Part shown: positions 1 through 7,159 of the stretch, in pieces
How the letters are laid out: the number at the start of each line of letters is the position of its first letter
Numbering within the stretch: position 1 is the first letter of the stretch
From: Hyphomicrobiales bacterium
GTDB taxonomy: Bacteria > Pseudomonadota > Alphaproteobacteria > Rhizobiales > JALURZ01
Assembly (NCBI GenBank): GCA_027058735.1
Contig: JALURZ010000170.1
Location: 1-10,697 of the forward strand
Length of the DNA stretch: 10,697 nucleotides
Reading direction: 5' to 3'
Position numbers and translations under genes: made by a program
Notes under the pieces: model-generated
What the model saw: only the letters and a program-made list of their open reading frames with translations
Database searches by the model: none
Told to the model about the DNA's origin: nothing

Positions 1-36
1 GTTGATGTCGGCGCTGTTCGAGGGGGAGGATCGCAC

Positions 37-1062
37 ATGGTTCATCTGGGTCTTGAAGAGGCGCGCGCGCTGGCCCTGCAATGCCTGCTGGGCAACGGGT
101 TCGACCAGGCCAACGCCGACGCGGTCGCCGGCCGGATGATCCAGGCGGAAGCCGATCTGTGCCATGCCCATGGCCTGTTCCGGATGGAGTGGTATGTGGC
201 GGGGGTAAGGTCGGGCCGGGTGAACGGCGCGGCCAGACCCCGGGTCGAGCCGCTGGCGCCCGCCGTCATCCGCGTCGATGGCGATGGCGGTTATGCGCCG
301 CTTGGCCAGCAGGCCGCCTATCGGCCGCTGGCCGAATGCGCCCGCAAGAACGGCATCGCCGCGCTCGCCTTCGTCAACATGTTCCACCTGGCCGCCATGT
401 GGCCGGAAGTGGAGCGCCTGGCGCAGGAGGGCCTGTGCGCGTTCGCGTTCACCGCCTCCTACCCCTATGTGGCCCCGGCCGGCGGCACACAACCGCTCTA
501 CGGCACCAACCCCATGGGCTTTGCCTGGCCGCGAAAGGACGCACTGCCGCTGGTCTTCGATCAGGCATCCTCGGCAATGGCGCGCGGCGAAATCCAGATC
601 GCCGCGCGCGATGGCAAAACCGTGCCGCAGACCGCGGGGATCGGTCCCGGCGGCGAGCCCACGACCGATCCCAATGTGGTGCTTGCCGGCGCGCAGCTGG
701 GTTTTGGCGGCTACAAGGGCGCCTCTCTGGCGATGATGGTGGAATTGCTGGCAGGCCCCCTGATCGGGGAGTTCCTGAGTTTCGAGGCGATGGACGACGA
801 TGGCGGAAAGGGCGGCCCCCCCAAGGGCGGCGAACTGATCCTCGCGCTCGATCCGGCGCGGTTCGGCGATCCGGACGGGTTTCTCGCCCATGGCGAAAAA
901 CTCGTTACGGCGATCCTCGCCCAGGAGGGCACCCGGCTACCCGGCGCCCGGCGCCTGGCGAACCGCGAAAAGACGCTGGAAACAGGCATAGAAATCCCGC
1001 AAAGCCTGCACCGGACGATTCTGGATTTGATCGGAGAAGGTGCCAGGCCTACCCGCCGGTGA
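37..1062 (+). CDS. LDH2/malate-type oxidoreductase, probable delta1-piperideine/pyrroline-2-carboxylate reductase
   Basis: 341 aa, the usual length for the Ldh_2 (malate/L-lactate dehydrogenase type 2) family of cytosolic NAD(P)-dependent oxidoreductases. Visible family marks are the His-rich segment HAHGLFRM (residues 43-50), the HLAAMWPEVE stretch (117-126), the GTNP cofactor-loop motif (156-159), VFDQASSAMARGE (173-185) and GGYKG (224-228). The run of WPEVE, PYVAPAGGTQPLYGTNP and FDQASSAMARGEIQ resembles cyclic-imine reductases of the DpkA type, which reduce piperideine- or pyrroline-2-carboxylate to pipecolate or proline. That substrate call is from recall and is only moderately secure; malate, lactate or ureidoglycolate dehydrogenase activity is the alternative. 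The ATG at 37 is preceded by a strong Shine-Dalgarno (GGGGGAGGA, 22-30, 6-nt spacing). The frame stays open to the left edge, but this ribosome site decides the start. The 3' end overlaps convergent moaA by 14 bp. No functional link to the formate genes is apparent. Confidence 0.9.
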   Translation: MVHLGLEEARALALQCLLGNGFDQANADAVAGRMIQAEADLCHAHGLFRMEWYVAGVRSGRVNGAARPRVEPLAPAVIRVDGDGGYAPLGQQAAYRPLAECARKNGIAALAFVNMFHLAAMWPEVERLAQEGLCAFAFTASYPYVAPAGGTQPLYGTNPMGFAWPRKDALPLVFDQASSAMARGEIQIAARDGKTVPQTAGIGPGGEPTTDPNVVLAGAQLGFGGYKGASLAMMVELLAGPLIGEFLSFEAMDDDGGKGGPPKGGELILALDPARFGDPDGFLAHGEKLVTAILAQEGTRLPGARRLANREKTLETGIEIPQSLHRTILDLIGEGARPTRR

Positions 1063-2101
1063 CGCTCATGTGGCGGGCGACGGCCGGATTCTCGTTGCCG
1101 CGCTCGATGATGAAATCATGGCCCCTGGGCTTGCGTGATATGGCCTCGTCGATCGCCGCATCGAGGCGTTCATCGCTCTCGCTGGAGCGCAGGGGTGCGC
1201 GCAAGTCGGCCGCGTCCTCCTGGCCAAGGCACATGTAGAGCGTGCCCGTGCAGGTCAGCCGCACCCGGTTGCAGCTTTCGCAGAAATTATGGGTAAGCGG
1301 CGTGATGAAGCCGAGCCGGCCGCCGGTCTCCCGGACGCGCACATAGCGCGCCGGTCCGCCGGTGCGGTGATCGCTTTCCTCCAGGGTCCAGTTCCGTTCA
1401 AGCCGCCGGCGGACCGTTGACAGCGGCAGATACTGATCGGTGCGCTCACCGTCGATCTCGCCCAGCGGCATGGTTTCGATCAAGGTCAGGTCATGGCCCT
1501 CGCCGTGGGCCCAGCGCATTATGTCCTCGATCTCGTGTTCATTGACTCCCTTCAGCGCCACCGTGTTGATCTTGACCCTGAGCCCGGCGGCGACGGCGGC
1601 CCTGAGGCCGGTCAAAACCCGGTCAAGAGCGCCCCAGCGGGTGATCCTGGCAAAGGTGTCGGCATCCAGCGTGTCAATCGAGACGTTGATGCGTTTCACC
1701 CCGCAGGCCGCCAGTTGATCAGCATACTTGTGCAGTTGGCTGCCATTCGTGGTCAGGGTCAGTTCCTCAAGCGCGCCTGTTTCAAGGTGGCGCGACAGGG
1801 CCGAAAACAGCGACATGATATTGCGCCGGACCAGGGGTTCGCCACCTGTAATCCGCAGTTTTCTGACACCTTTTCTGATAAATGCCGAGCACAGCCGGTC
1901 CAGTTCCTCCAGGCTCAGAATGTCGCGCTTGGGCAGAAACGTCATGTTCTCCGACATGCAGTAGACGCACCGGAAGTCGCAGCGGTCGGTGACCGAAACG
2001 CGCAGATAGCTGACGCGGCGCCCGAACGGATCGATCATGCCGCCGCCGGCATCGCCGCGCGAACGCTGCGCGAACTGCTTGATATCCGGGGGCAAATTCA
2101 T
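1049..2101 (-). CDS. moaA: GTP 3',8-cyclase MoaA (molybdenum cofactor synthesis)
   Basis: 350 aa radical-SAM enzyme of the cytosol. With MoaC it converts GTP to cyclic pyranopterin monophosphate, the first step of molybdopterin synthesis. The N-terminal 4Fe-4S/SAM motif CDFRCVYC supplies Cys41, Cys45 and Cys48. The GGEP motif lies at 86-89. The second, C-terminal cluster motif CESC...C supplies Cys274, Cys277 and Cys291. The protein ends in the conserved double glycine (SVTGG) that MoaA needs. All catalytic landmarks are present, so it should be active. I chose the ATG at 2101, preceded on the minus strand by AGGCGG 12 nt upstream. The frame can be extended to a TTG at 2125 without a good ribosome site, and an internal ATG at 2038 (MIDPFGRR) is a third option. 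It is divergent from the TorD/formate dehydrogenase genes, which need its product. Its 3' end overlaps gene 37-1062 convergently. Confidence 0.97.
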   Translation of the reverse strand: MNLPPDIKQFAQRSRGDAGGGMIDPFGRRVSYLRVSVTDRCDFRCVYCMSENMTFLPKRDILSLEELDRLCSAFIRKGVRKLRITGGEPLVRRNIMSLFSALSRHLETGALEELTLTTNGSQLHKYADQLAACGVKRINVSIDTLDADTFARITRWGALDRVLTGLRAAVAAGLRVKINTVALKGVNEHEIEDIMRWAHGEGHDLTLIETMPLGEIDGERTDQYLPLSTVRRRLERNWTLEESDHRTGGPARYVRVRETGGRLGFITPLTHNFCESCNRVRLTCTGTLYMCLGQEDAADLRAPLRSSESDERLDAAIDEAISRKPRGHDFIIERGNENPAVARHMSVTGG

Positions 2102-2140
2102 GCGCCTGATGTTCCGCCTGCTCAATCACCCAGAGCCCGC

Positions 2141-2171
2141 ACCATAGGCGCACCGCCCGGTGAGGGGTCAA
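2141..2171 (-). promoter_or_regulatory. candidate moaA promoter
   Basis: Read on the minus strand, TTGACC (2171-2166) is followed after 19 nt by TATGGT (2146-2141). These resemble a sigma-70 -35/-10 pair with a slightly long spacer. A start near 2134 would leave a leader of about 33 nt before the ATG at 2101. It would also leave almost no leader for the TTG at 2125, which favours the shorter gene. Prediction by eye only. Confidence 0.35.
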
Positions 2172-2352
2172 GTAAAATTGCATCCGCTGTCTGCGCGGGC
2201 AGAGCGCCGGATGTGTTCCAATGCGCCGTCGAAGCGCCGGAAAACGTTGAAAAACAGCATCATAAGAGACGTATTGAAGGTCTTCCGTATGGTGAAATCA
2301 ACCGGCAATTGACATGCGCGGCCTTGCGCGCGGCGGCTTCGCTGGTCTAGGA

Positions 2353-2373
2353 TTTGATTCAGAACAGTTCAAA
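2353..2373. promoter_or_regulatory. candidate operator: TTTGA-N11-TCAAA dyad
   Basis: Symmetric half sites TTTGA (2353-2357) and TCAAA (2369-2373) are centred at 2363. The nested palindrome GAACAGTTC (2362-2370) overlaps the right half. They sit about 90 nt before the TorD-like gene in an AT-richer patch of otherwise GC-rich DNA, which suits a protein binding site. The spacing does not fit FNR (TTGAT-N4-ATCAA). No known regulator is assigned. Confidence 0.25.
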
Positions 2374-2379
2374 ACTGCG

Positions 2380-2399
2380 CCGGCCGTCGGGGCGGCCGG
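2380..2399 (+). promoter_or_regulatory. GC-rich hairpin in leader of torD-like gene
   Basis: A 7-bp perfect inverted repeat, CCGGCCG (2380-2386) and CGGCCGG (2393-2399), with a 6-nt loop. No T-run follows, so it is not a classical terminator. It could be a leader structure or a DNA palindrome. GC-rich DNA produces such stems by chance. Confidence 0.3.
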
Positions 2400-2465
2400 A
2401 CGGGTGGCCGGAGAACAAGAAAAACAGGCGCGCCGGCGTGAACTGGGGAGGCGGACATTCTTGGG

Positions 2466-3074
2466 ATGAGCGCAGCACAGCCAGACGGGGGCGTATCCGT
2501 GCCGGAAGAGGATGCGTTGCGGGCGCATATGTACCGGCTGCTGACGCATTTTCTCGCCAATCCGCCAAGCGCCGACGACCTGAAATCGATCGCCGGTCTG
2601 GGTGGCGACGACACCGAACTCGGCAGGGCGATCCGGACATTTTCAAAGCTGGCCGCGAAAACCACCCAGGCGCAGGCCGCGCAGGAATATCAGGATCTTT
2701 TCATTGGCGTGGGGCGCGGCGAACTGGTGCCCTATGCTTCGTATTATCTGACCGGTTTTCTGCATGAAAAACCGCTCGCCAAGCTGCGCGAGGATATGGG
2801 GCGCCTGGGCATCGAGCGGCGCGAAACCGTCAAGGAGCCTGAAGACCACATCGGCGCGCTTTTCGAGATGATGGCCGGCCTGATCACCGGATCGTTCGGG
2901 CAGGCGGCTACTGTCGCGCAGCAGCGGGCCTTTTTTGACGCTCATATTTCGACCTGGGCGCCACATTTTTTCCGCGATCTTGAGGGCGCGCAGTCCTCTG
3001 TTCTTTACGCGGCGCTGGGCACGGTGGGACGGGTGTTTCTGGATATCGAGATAATGGCCTTCACCATGGACTGA
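2466..3074 (+). CDS. TorD/DmsD-family molybdoenzyme maturation chaperone
   Basis: 202 aa, mostly helical by composition, the usual size for TorD-family (redox enzyme maturation) chaperones. These cytosolic proteins bind the Tat signal peptide or apo-form of a bis-MGD enzyme and hold it back from export until the cofactor is inserted. The family signature is clear: YQDLFIGVGRGELVPYASYY (75-94) and KEPEDHIGALFEMM (123-136), which includes the hallmark E-P-x-D-H. The next genes encode a Tat-signal peptide protein and Tat-dependent FdhA, so the client is most likely FdhA; this is inferred from position. The start ATG at 2466 follows GGGGAGG (2445-2451) at a rather long 14-nt spacing, and no better in-frame start is seen. 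A 282-nt gap separates it from the next gene, so it may be transcribed partly on its own. A symbol such as fdhT is used for some homologues but I cannot confirm it here. Confidence 0.9.
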   Translation: MSAAQPDGGVSVPEEDALRAHMYRLLTHFLANPPSADDLKSIAGLGGDDTELGRAIRTFSKLAAKTTQAQAAQEYQDLFIGVGRGELVPYASYYLTGFLHEKPLAKLREDMGRLGIERRETVKEPEDHIGALFEMMAGLITGSFGQAATVAQQRAFFDAHISTWAPHFFRDLEGAQSSVLYAALGTVGRVFLDIEIMAFTMD

Positions 3075-3075
3075 A

Positions 3076-3090
3076 CCGGCGTCTCGCCGG
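3076..3090 (+). terminator. hairpin directly after the TorD-like gene
   Basis: CCGGCG (3076-3081), loop TCT, CGCCGG (3085-3090) begins two bases after the TGA stop. A purine-rich stretch follows instead of a T-run, so efficient intrinsic termination is unlikely. It may protect or delimit the torD-like transcript. Confidence 0.3.
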
Positions 3091-3186
3091 AAGAGGAGGA
3101 CGGGAAAAAAGGATTTTTGAGTTTCGGTGCGCCGGCGGGTGGCGATTTGGCCCCGCGGGAAACGGCAAAACCGGGATTGGCGGTTC

Positions 3187-3239
3187 GCGGGACTTTTCGC
3201 AGGACTTGCGGGAGTTTTCGCGGGATTTGCGGGACTTGG
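3187..3239 (+). repeat. helically phased GCGGGACTT-type repeat, period 21 (10+11) bp
   Basis: Five imperfect copies of a GCGGGACTT-like element follow head to tail. They are GCGGGACTTTT (3187-3197), CGCAGGACTT (3198-3207), GCGGGAGTTTT (3208-3218), CGCGGGATTT (3219-3228) and GCGGGACTTGG (3229-3239). Alternating lengths of 11 and 10 bp give a 21-bp full period, that is two helical turns, so the same bases recur on one face of the DNA. The array lies in the gap between the torD-like gene and the Tat-peptide gene, about 120 bp before the latter. A regulatory binding array is possible. Replication slippage is the simple alternative. Confidence 0.7.
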
Positions 3240-3356
3240 AGCTTAAGTTTCCCGAAAACCGCCGGAGTGGACGGGAGACACGCTGGATGATGACTTCAGG
3301 GCGGCTCCCGCGTACGCAGCGAATTCGGTATCGAAGGAGCAAAAAGGAGGAAAACC

Positions 3357-3554
3357 ATGTCCGCTACAAGGGACACGGGTGGGGCGGATCGCCGCAGCTT
3401 TCTGAAACTGGCCGGTTTTGGCGCCCTGACGGGCGCAGCCGTGCTTGGTGCTGGAAAGGGCGGGGCGGAAGCCAGCGAAGCAAAGCCGGAAAATAGCGGG
3501 CTTTATCGCGAAACCGACCAGGTGAAAACCTACTACGAATCCGCCCGGTTTTGA
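3357..3554 (+). CDS. formate dehydrogenase region Tat-signal small protein
   Basis: 65 aa. Residues 11-17 form the twin-arginine motif DRRSFLK, followed by a weakly hydrophobic stretch (about 20-33) and an AEA cleavage site ending near residue 39. Only about 26 residues would remain in the periplasm, ending in LYRETDQVKTYYESARF (49-65). This matches the small family recognised as 'formate dehydrogenase region TAT target' (TIGR02811; called fdhX in some genera), which sits just before fdhA. The family's function is not established; a role in assembly or as a tiny subunit is inferred from its fixed position. The mature part has no cysteine, so it cannot hold a Cys-ligated cluster. A strong Shine-Dalgarno (AAAGGAGG, 3343-3350, 6-nt spacing) suggests high expression. 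The stop codon lies inside a hairpin (3544-3559). Confidence 0.88.
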   Translation: MSATRDTGGADRRSFLKLAGFGALTGAAVLGAGKGGAEASEAKPENSGLYRETDQVKTYYESARF

Positions 3555-3559
3555 CCGGG
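3544..3559 (+). promoter_or_regulatory. hairpin spanning the stop codon of the Tat-peptide gene
   Basis: CCCGGT (3544-3549), loop TTTG, ACCGGG (3554-3559). The TGA stop (3552-3554) is within it. No T-run follows. It may stabilise the upstream message or tune coupling to fdhA. Confidence 0.3.
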
Positions 3560-3593
3560 GCACATCTGGATTTGGGTGTTTTCGCTTGAGAGC

Positions 3594-3610
3594 GCGGCCT
3601 GCGCGGCCGC
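3594..3610 (+). promoter_or_regulatory. hairpin just upstream of the fdhA ribosome site
   Basis: GCGGCC (3594-3599), 5-nt loop, GGCCGC (3605-3610), ending 7 nt before the fdhA Shine-Dalgarno (GGGAGAG, 3618-3624). It is a possible mRNA processing or 5'-stabilising stem. The evidence is the inverted repeat alone. Confidence 0.3.
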
Positions 3611-3628
3611 ACAACTAGGGAGAGAAAC

Positions 3629-6523
3629 ATGCTTAGGAAGAAGACTGGCGGGGTGGCGACTGGCCCCCGTTTGTCATCTGCCCTGACGGAGATTGCAGGC
3701 AAGGCCATTGACCGGCGCACCTTTTTGCGCCGTTCGGGACTTGCGGCCGGCGGACTGGCCGCGGCCTCTGCATTCCAGGGCGGAATGATCCAGAAAGCCG
3801 AAGCGGCGTCGGACGGCGCGGCTGTCGAAATCAAGAAATCGGTCTGCACCCATTGCGCGGTTGGCTGCACGGTGCTTGCCGAGGTTTCGAACGGTGTTTG
3901 GATCGGACAGGAGCCGGGTTTTGACAGCCCGATCAATCTGGGAGCCCACTGCGCCAAGGGCGCTTCGGTGAGGGCCCATGCGAACGGCGAACGCCGGCTC
4001 AAATACCCGACCAAGCTTGTTGACGGCAAGTGGCAGAGAATCAGCTGGGACGAGGCCATCAACGAGATCGGCGACAAGATGATGGAGATCCGCGAATCGT
4101 CGGGTCCCGATTCGGTCTACTGGCTGGGCTCCGCGAAGCACTCCAACGAGCAGGCTTATCTGTTCCGCAAGCTCTATGCCTTCTGGGGGTCGAACAACGG
4201 CGACCATCAGGCGCGGATCTGCCATTCCACCACGGTTGCCGGCGTTGCCAACACCTGGGGCTATGGCGCGATGACCAACTCGTTCAATGATATGCATTCG
4301 AGCCGTTCGATCTTCCTGATCGGGTCAAACCCGGCGGAAGCCCATCCGGTCTCCTTGCTGCATATCATGCGCGCCAAGGAGCAGAACAACGCCGAAGTCA
4401 TTGTCGTTGACCCGCGGTTTACGCGCACGGCTTCCCATGCGACCGAATTTGTGCGGATCCGTCCGGGCACCGACGTGGCGGTGATCTGGGGTATTCTCTG
4501 GCACATTTTCGAAAATGGCTGGGAAGACGAAACCTATATCGCCGCACGGGTGTGGGGCATGGATCATATCCGTGCCGAAGTGGCCAACTGGACGCCCGAG
4601 GAGGTGGAACGGGTCACCGGCGTTCCCGGATCGCAGTTGCGCCGGGTCGCGCGCAAGATGGCGACCAACAAGCCCGGCACCGTGGTATGGTGCATGGGCG
4701 GAACCCAGCACACCAACGGCAACAACAACACCCGGGCCTACTGCATCTTGCAACTGGCGCTGGGGAATATCGGCGTTGCCGGCGGCGGCTGCAATATTTT
4801 CCGCGGCCATGACAATGTGCAGGGCGCCACCGACTTCTGCGTGCTGTCGCATTCGCTGCCCGGTTACTACGGCCTCAAGAAAGGGTCGTGGATGCACTGG
4901 GCGCGTGTGTGGGATGTGGACTACGACTATCTCAAGGGCCGTTTCGCTTCGGAGAAGCTGATGCAGTCCAAGGGCATTCCGGTGTCGCGCTGGATTGATG
5001 GCGTCCTTGAAAACAAGGACAATATCGATCAGCCCGACAATTTGCGCGCAATGGTGTTCTGGGGCCATGCTCCGAACTCGCAGACCCGCGGTATGGAAAT
5101 GAAGGCGGCCATGGAGAAACTCGATCTCCTGGTGGTCATCGATCCCTATCCGACCGCCAGCGCGGTCATGCATGACCGCAAGGACGGGGTCTATCTGTTG
5201 CCCGCATCGTTGCAATACGAGACCTATGGGTCCCTGACCGCGTCGAACCGGTCGTTGCAATGGCGTGAAAAGGTGGTCGAGCCGTCCTTTGAATCGCTGC
5301 CCGACCAGACGATCATCTACAAGTTCGCCAAGAAGTTCGGATTTGCCGACCAGATGTTCAAGAACATCAAGGTCAACAATGACGAGCCGCTGGTGGAGGA
5401 TGTCACGCTCGAGTTCAACAAGGGCATGTGGACGATTGGCTATACCGGCCAGTCGCCGGACCGTCTCAAGGCGCATATGGCCAACCAGCACACCTTCGAC
5501 AAGACCACGCTTCAGGCGAATGGCGGTCCGGTCGACGGTGAATATTATGGTCTGCCATGGCCGTGCTGGGGCACCGCGGAAATGAAACATCCCGGCACGC
5601 CCAACCTGTACGATCCTTCCAAGCCCGTTGCCGAAGGCGGATTGAATTTCCGCGCCCGGTTCGGTGTGAAGGCGCCGGACAAATGGGGCGGCCAGAACCT
5701 TCTTGCCGAAGGCGGCAAGGAAGGCGTCGGCTATCCGGTGGGCAATGAACTCAAGGATGGTCATCCCGAGTTCAACATGATGATGCTCAAGAAGCTCGGC
5801 TGGGATGGCGAATTGACCGATGCCGAACGCGCGTCGATCGAGAAAGTCGCCGGCGACAAGACCAACTGGAAGACGGACCTGTCGGGCGGGATCCAGCGGA
5901 TTGCCATCAATCATGGCTGTGCGCCGTTCGGCAACGCCAAGGCGCGTGCGGTGGTCTGGACTTTCCCGGACCCGATTCCGATCCATCGCGAACCGCTGTA
6001 TACGCCGCGTCGTGACCTGCTGCCGAAATACGAGACCTATTCGGACCGCCAGGCCTATCGCCTGCCGACCCGTTACGCCTCGATCCAGAAGGACGATTAT
6101 TCCGGTGAATATCCGCTCATTCTGACAACCGGGCGCCTGGTCGAATATGAAGGCGGCGGCGATGAATCCCGGTCCAATCGCTGGCTGGCGGAACTTCAGC
6201 AAGACATGTTTGTTGAAATCAATCCGTTCAACGCCAACGGGCTGGGCATCAGGGATGGCCAGATGGTCTGGGTCGAGACGCCGGAGAAATCGAAGATCAA
6301 GGTCAGGGCGATGCTGACCAGGAGAGTGGAGAAGGGTGTGGCATTCCTCCCGTTCCACTTTGCCGGCATGCTCCAGGGCAGGGATCTTAGAAGCAAATAT
6401 CCGAAGGGAACCGATCCGTATGTGCTGGGCGAAGCGGCCAATACGGTGATGACCTACGGGTATGACTCTGTCACCCAGATGCAGGAGTCCAAGGTGACTC
6501 TCTGCAATATCAAGAAAGCATAG
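3629..6523 (+). CDS. fdhA: formate dehydrogenase catalytic subunit alpha (Mo/W-bis-MGD, Cys type, Tat-exported)
   Basis: 964 aa. It oxidises formate to CO2 at a molybdenum or tungsten bis-MGD centre in the periplasm. The Tat signal is DRRTFLRR (28-35), then a hydrophobic run, with AEA cleavage near residue 59. The proximal 4Fe-4S cluster is bound by C73-x2-C76-x3-C80-x27-C108. The active-site metal ligand is Cys198 in ARICHSTT, followed by the conserved His199; enterobacterial FdnG has selenocysteine here. No in-frame TGA is present, so this is a Cys enzyme. The central molybdopterin oxidoreductase domain is followed by a C-terminal dinucleotide-binding domain (from about residue 825, LTTGRLVEYEGGGDESRSNRW). 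Length and architecture match membrane-bound formate dehydrogenase-N/O-type alpha subunits. The start is set by GGGAGAG (3618-3624). The stop overlaps the fdhB Shine-Dalgarno, so the two are co-translated. It should need the torD-like chaperone and an FdhD sulfurtransferase, which is not in this window. Confidence 0.97.
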   Translation: MLRKKTGGVATGPRLSSALTEIAGKAIDRRTFLRRSGLAAGGLAAASAFQGGMIQKAEAASDGAAVEIKKSVCTHCAVGCTVLAEVSNGVWIGQEPGFDSPINLGAHCAKGASVRAHANGERRLKYPTKLVDGKWQRISWDEAINEIGDKMMEIRESSGPDSVYWLGSAKHSNEQAYLFRKLYAFWGSNNGDHQARICHSTTVAGVANTWGYGAMTNSFNDMHSSRSIFLIGSNPAEAHPVSLLHIMRAKEQNNAEVIVVDPRFTRTASHATEFVRIRPGTDVAVIWGILWHIFENGWEDETYIAARVWGMDHIRAEVANWTPEEVERVTGVPGSQLRRVARKMATNKPGTVVWCMGGTQHTNGNNNTRAYCILQLALGNIGVAGGGCNIFRGHDNVQGATDFCVLSHSLPGYYGLKKGSWMHWARVWDVDYDYLKGRFASEKLMQSKGIPVSRWIDGVLENKDNIDQPDNLRAMVFWGHAPNSQTRGMEMKAAMEKLDLLVVIDPYPTASAVMHDRKDGVYLLPASLQYETYGSLTASNRSLQWREKVVEPSFESLPDQTIIYKFAKKFGFADQMFKNIKVNNDEPLVEDVTLEFNKGMWTIGYTGQSPDRLKAHMANQHTFDKTTLQANGGPVDGEYYGLPWPCWGTAEMKHPGTPNLYDPSKPVAEGGLNFRARFGVKAPDKWGGQNLLAEGGKEGVGYPVGNELKDGHPEFNMMMLKKLGWDGELTDAERASIEKVAGDKTNWKTDLSGGIQRIAINHGCAPFGNAKARAVVWTFPDPIPIHREPLYTPRRDLLPKYETYSDRQAYRLPTRYASIQKDDYSGEYPLILTTGRLVEYEGGGDESRSNRWLAELQQDMFVEINPFNANGLGIRDGQMVWVETPEKSKIKVRAMLTRRVEKGVAFLPFHFAGMLQGRDLRSKYPKGTDPYVLGEAANTVMTYGYDSVTQMQESKVTLCNIKKA

Positions 6524-6535
6524 GGAGGACGCACG

Positions 6536-7129
6536 ATGGCACGAATGAAGTTCCTTTGTGATGCCGATCGTTGCATTGAATGCAATGCGTGTGTCACAGC
6601 GTGCAAAAACGAAAACGAAGTCCCCTGGGGGATCAACCGCCGGAGGGTCGTCACCATCAATGACGGCAAGCCGGGCGAACGGTCGATCTCGGTGGCCTGT
6701 ATGCACTGCTCGGACGCGCCGTGCATAGCGGTCTGCCCCGTGGATACCATCTACAATACCGAGGAAGGTATTGTGTTGCATTCCAAGGACCTGTGTATCG
6801 GCTGTGGATATTGTTTCTATTCGTGCCCGTTCGGCGCGCCGCAATTTCCGCAGGTCGGCAACTTCGGAACCCGCGGCAAGATGGACAAATGCACCTTCTG
6901 CGCCGGCGGACCGGAGAACAACAATTCCGACGTCGAGTTCAAGAAGTACGGTCGCAACCGTATGGCCGAAGGCAAGCTGCCGCTCTGTGCGGAGATGTGT
7001 TCGACCAAGGCATTGCTGGCGGGTGATGGAGACGTTGTCTCCAACATCTATCGCGAGCGTGTTGTGATGCGTGGCTTCGGTGCCGGCGCCTGGGGTTGGG
7101 GCAGGGCCTATCAGGGTCAGGGCTCGTAA
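6536..7129 (+). CDS. fdhB: formate dehydrogenase iron-sulfur subunit beta
   Basis: 197 aa electron-transfer subunit with four 4Fe-4S sites, wiring FdhA to the cytochrome b subunit. Cysteine groups are C13/C16/C19/C23, C55/C58/C63/C67, C87/C90/C93/C97 and C119/C122/C151/C155. That is sixteen ligands plus one extra Cys at residue 8. It has no signal peptide, so it is presumably exported together with FdhA, as is known for this family. It is shorter than enterobacterial FdnH (about 290 aa) and lacks that protein's C-terminal membrane helix. The tail is rich in Gly, Trp and Tyr (GFGAGAWGWGRAYQG, 180-194). Attachment to the membrane must therefore come through FdhC or another partner. The Shine-Dalgarno GGGAGGA (6523-6529, 6-nt spacing) overlaps the fdhA stop. 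A 251-nt gap with a hairpin and a tandem repeat follows before the next gene. Confidence 0.97.
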   Translation: MARMKFLCDADRCIECNACVTACKNENEVPWGINRRRVVTINDGKPGERSISVACMHCSDAPCIAVCPVDTIYNTEEGIVLHSKDLCIGCGYCFYSCPFGAPQFPQVGNFGTRGKMDKCTFCAGGPENNNSDVEFKKYGRNRMAEGKLPLCAEMCSTKALLAGDGDVVSNIYRERVVMRGFGAGAWGWGRAYQGQGS

Positions 7130-7142
7130 GCGCTCAGGACTG

Positions 7143-7148
7143 TTGACA
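7143..7148 (+). promoter_or_regulatory. TTGACA box after fdhB (possible -35)
   Basis: A perfect TTGACA lies 13 nt after the fdhB stop. At 17 nt spacing the sequence is GTGTAT (7166-7171), a poor -10, and it falls inside the hairpin 7160-7187. A weak internal promoter for the downstream genes is possible but not well supported. Confidence 0.2.
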
Positions 7149-7159
7149 AGACTGGATGC

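Larger units (their letters stand above)
2102..2465. other. divergent intergenic region moaA / torD-like gene
   Basis: 364 bases without a convincing gene; reading frames through it are short or have no ribosome site. It must carry the start signals for moaA (left) and for the TorD-like gene (right). It contains the candidate moaA promoter (2141-2171). It also has a perfect TTGACA at 2309-2314, with no matching -10 box at 16-18 nt. An AT-richer dyad TTTGA-N11-TCAAA (2353-2373) holds the 9-bp palindrome GAACAGTTC (2362-2370). A strong GC hairpin follows at 2380-2399. The rightward promoter could not be assigned. Confidence 0.6.

Noticed and set aside
2102..2140. Molybdenum-cofactor riboswitch in the moaA leader
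   Set aside because: The predicted leader is only about 33 nt, too short for the known aptamer, and no matching fold was seen.
2309..2337. Rightward sigma-70 promoter built on TTGACA at 2309
   Set aside because: The bases at 16-18 nt spacing are GGCGGC-like, with no resemblance to a -10 box.
1493..2350. 285-codon plus-strand frame opposite moaA
   Set aside because: It is a shadow of moaA; its protein has no family features and no ribosome site.
2353..2373. FNR/Anr-type site before the torD-like gene
   Set aside because: The half sites are 11 nt apart, not in the TTGAT-N4-ATCAA arrangement.
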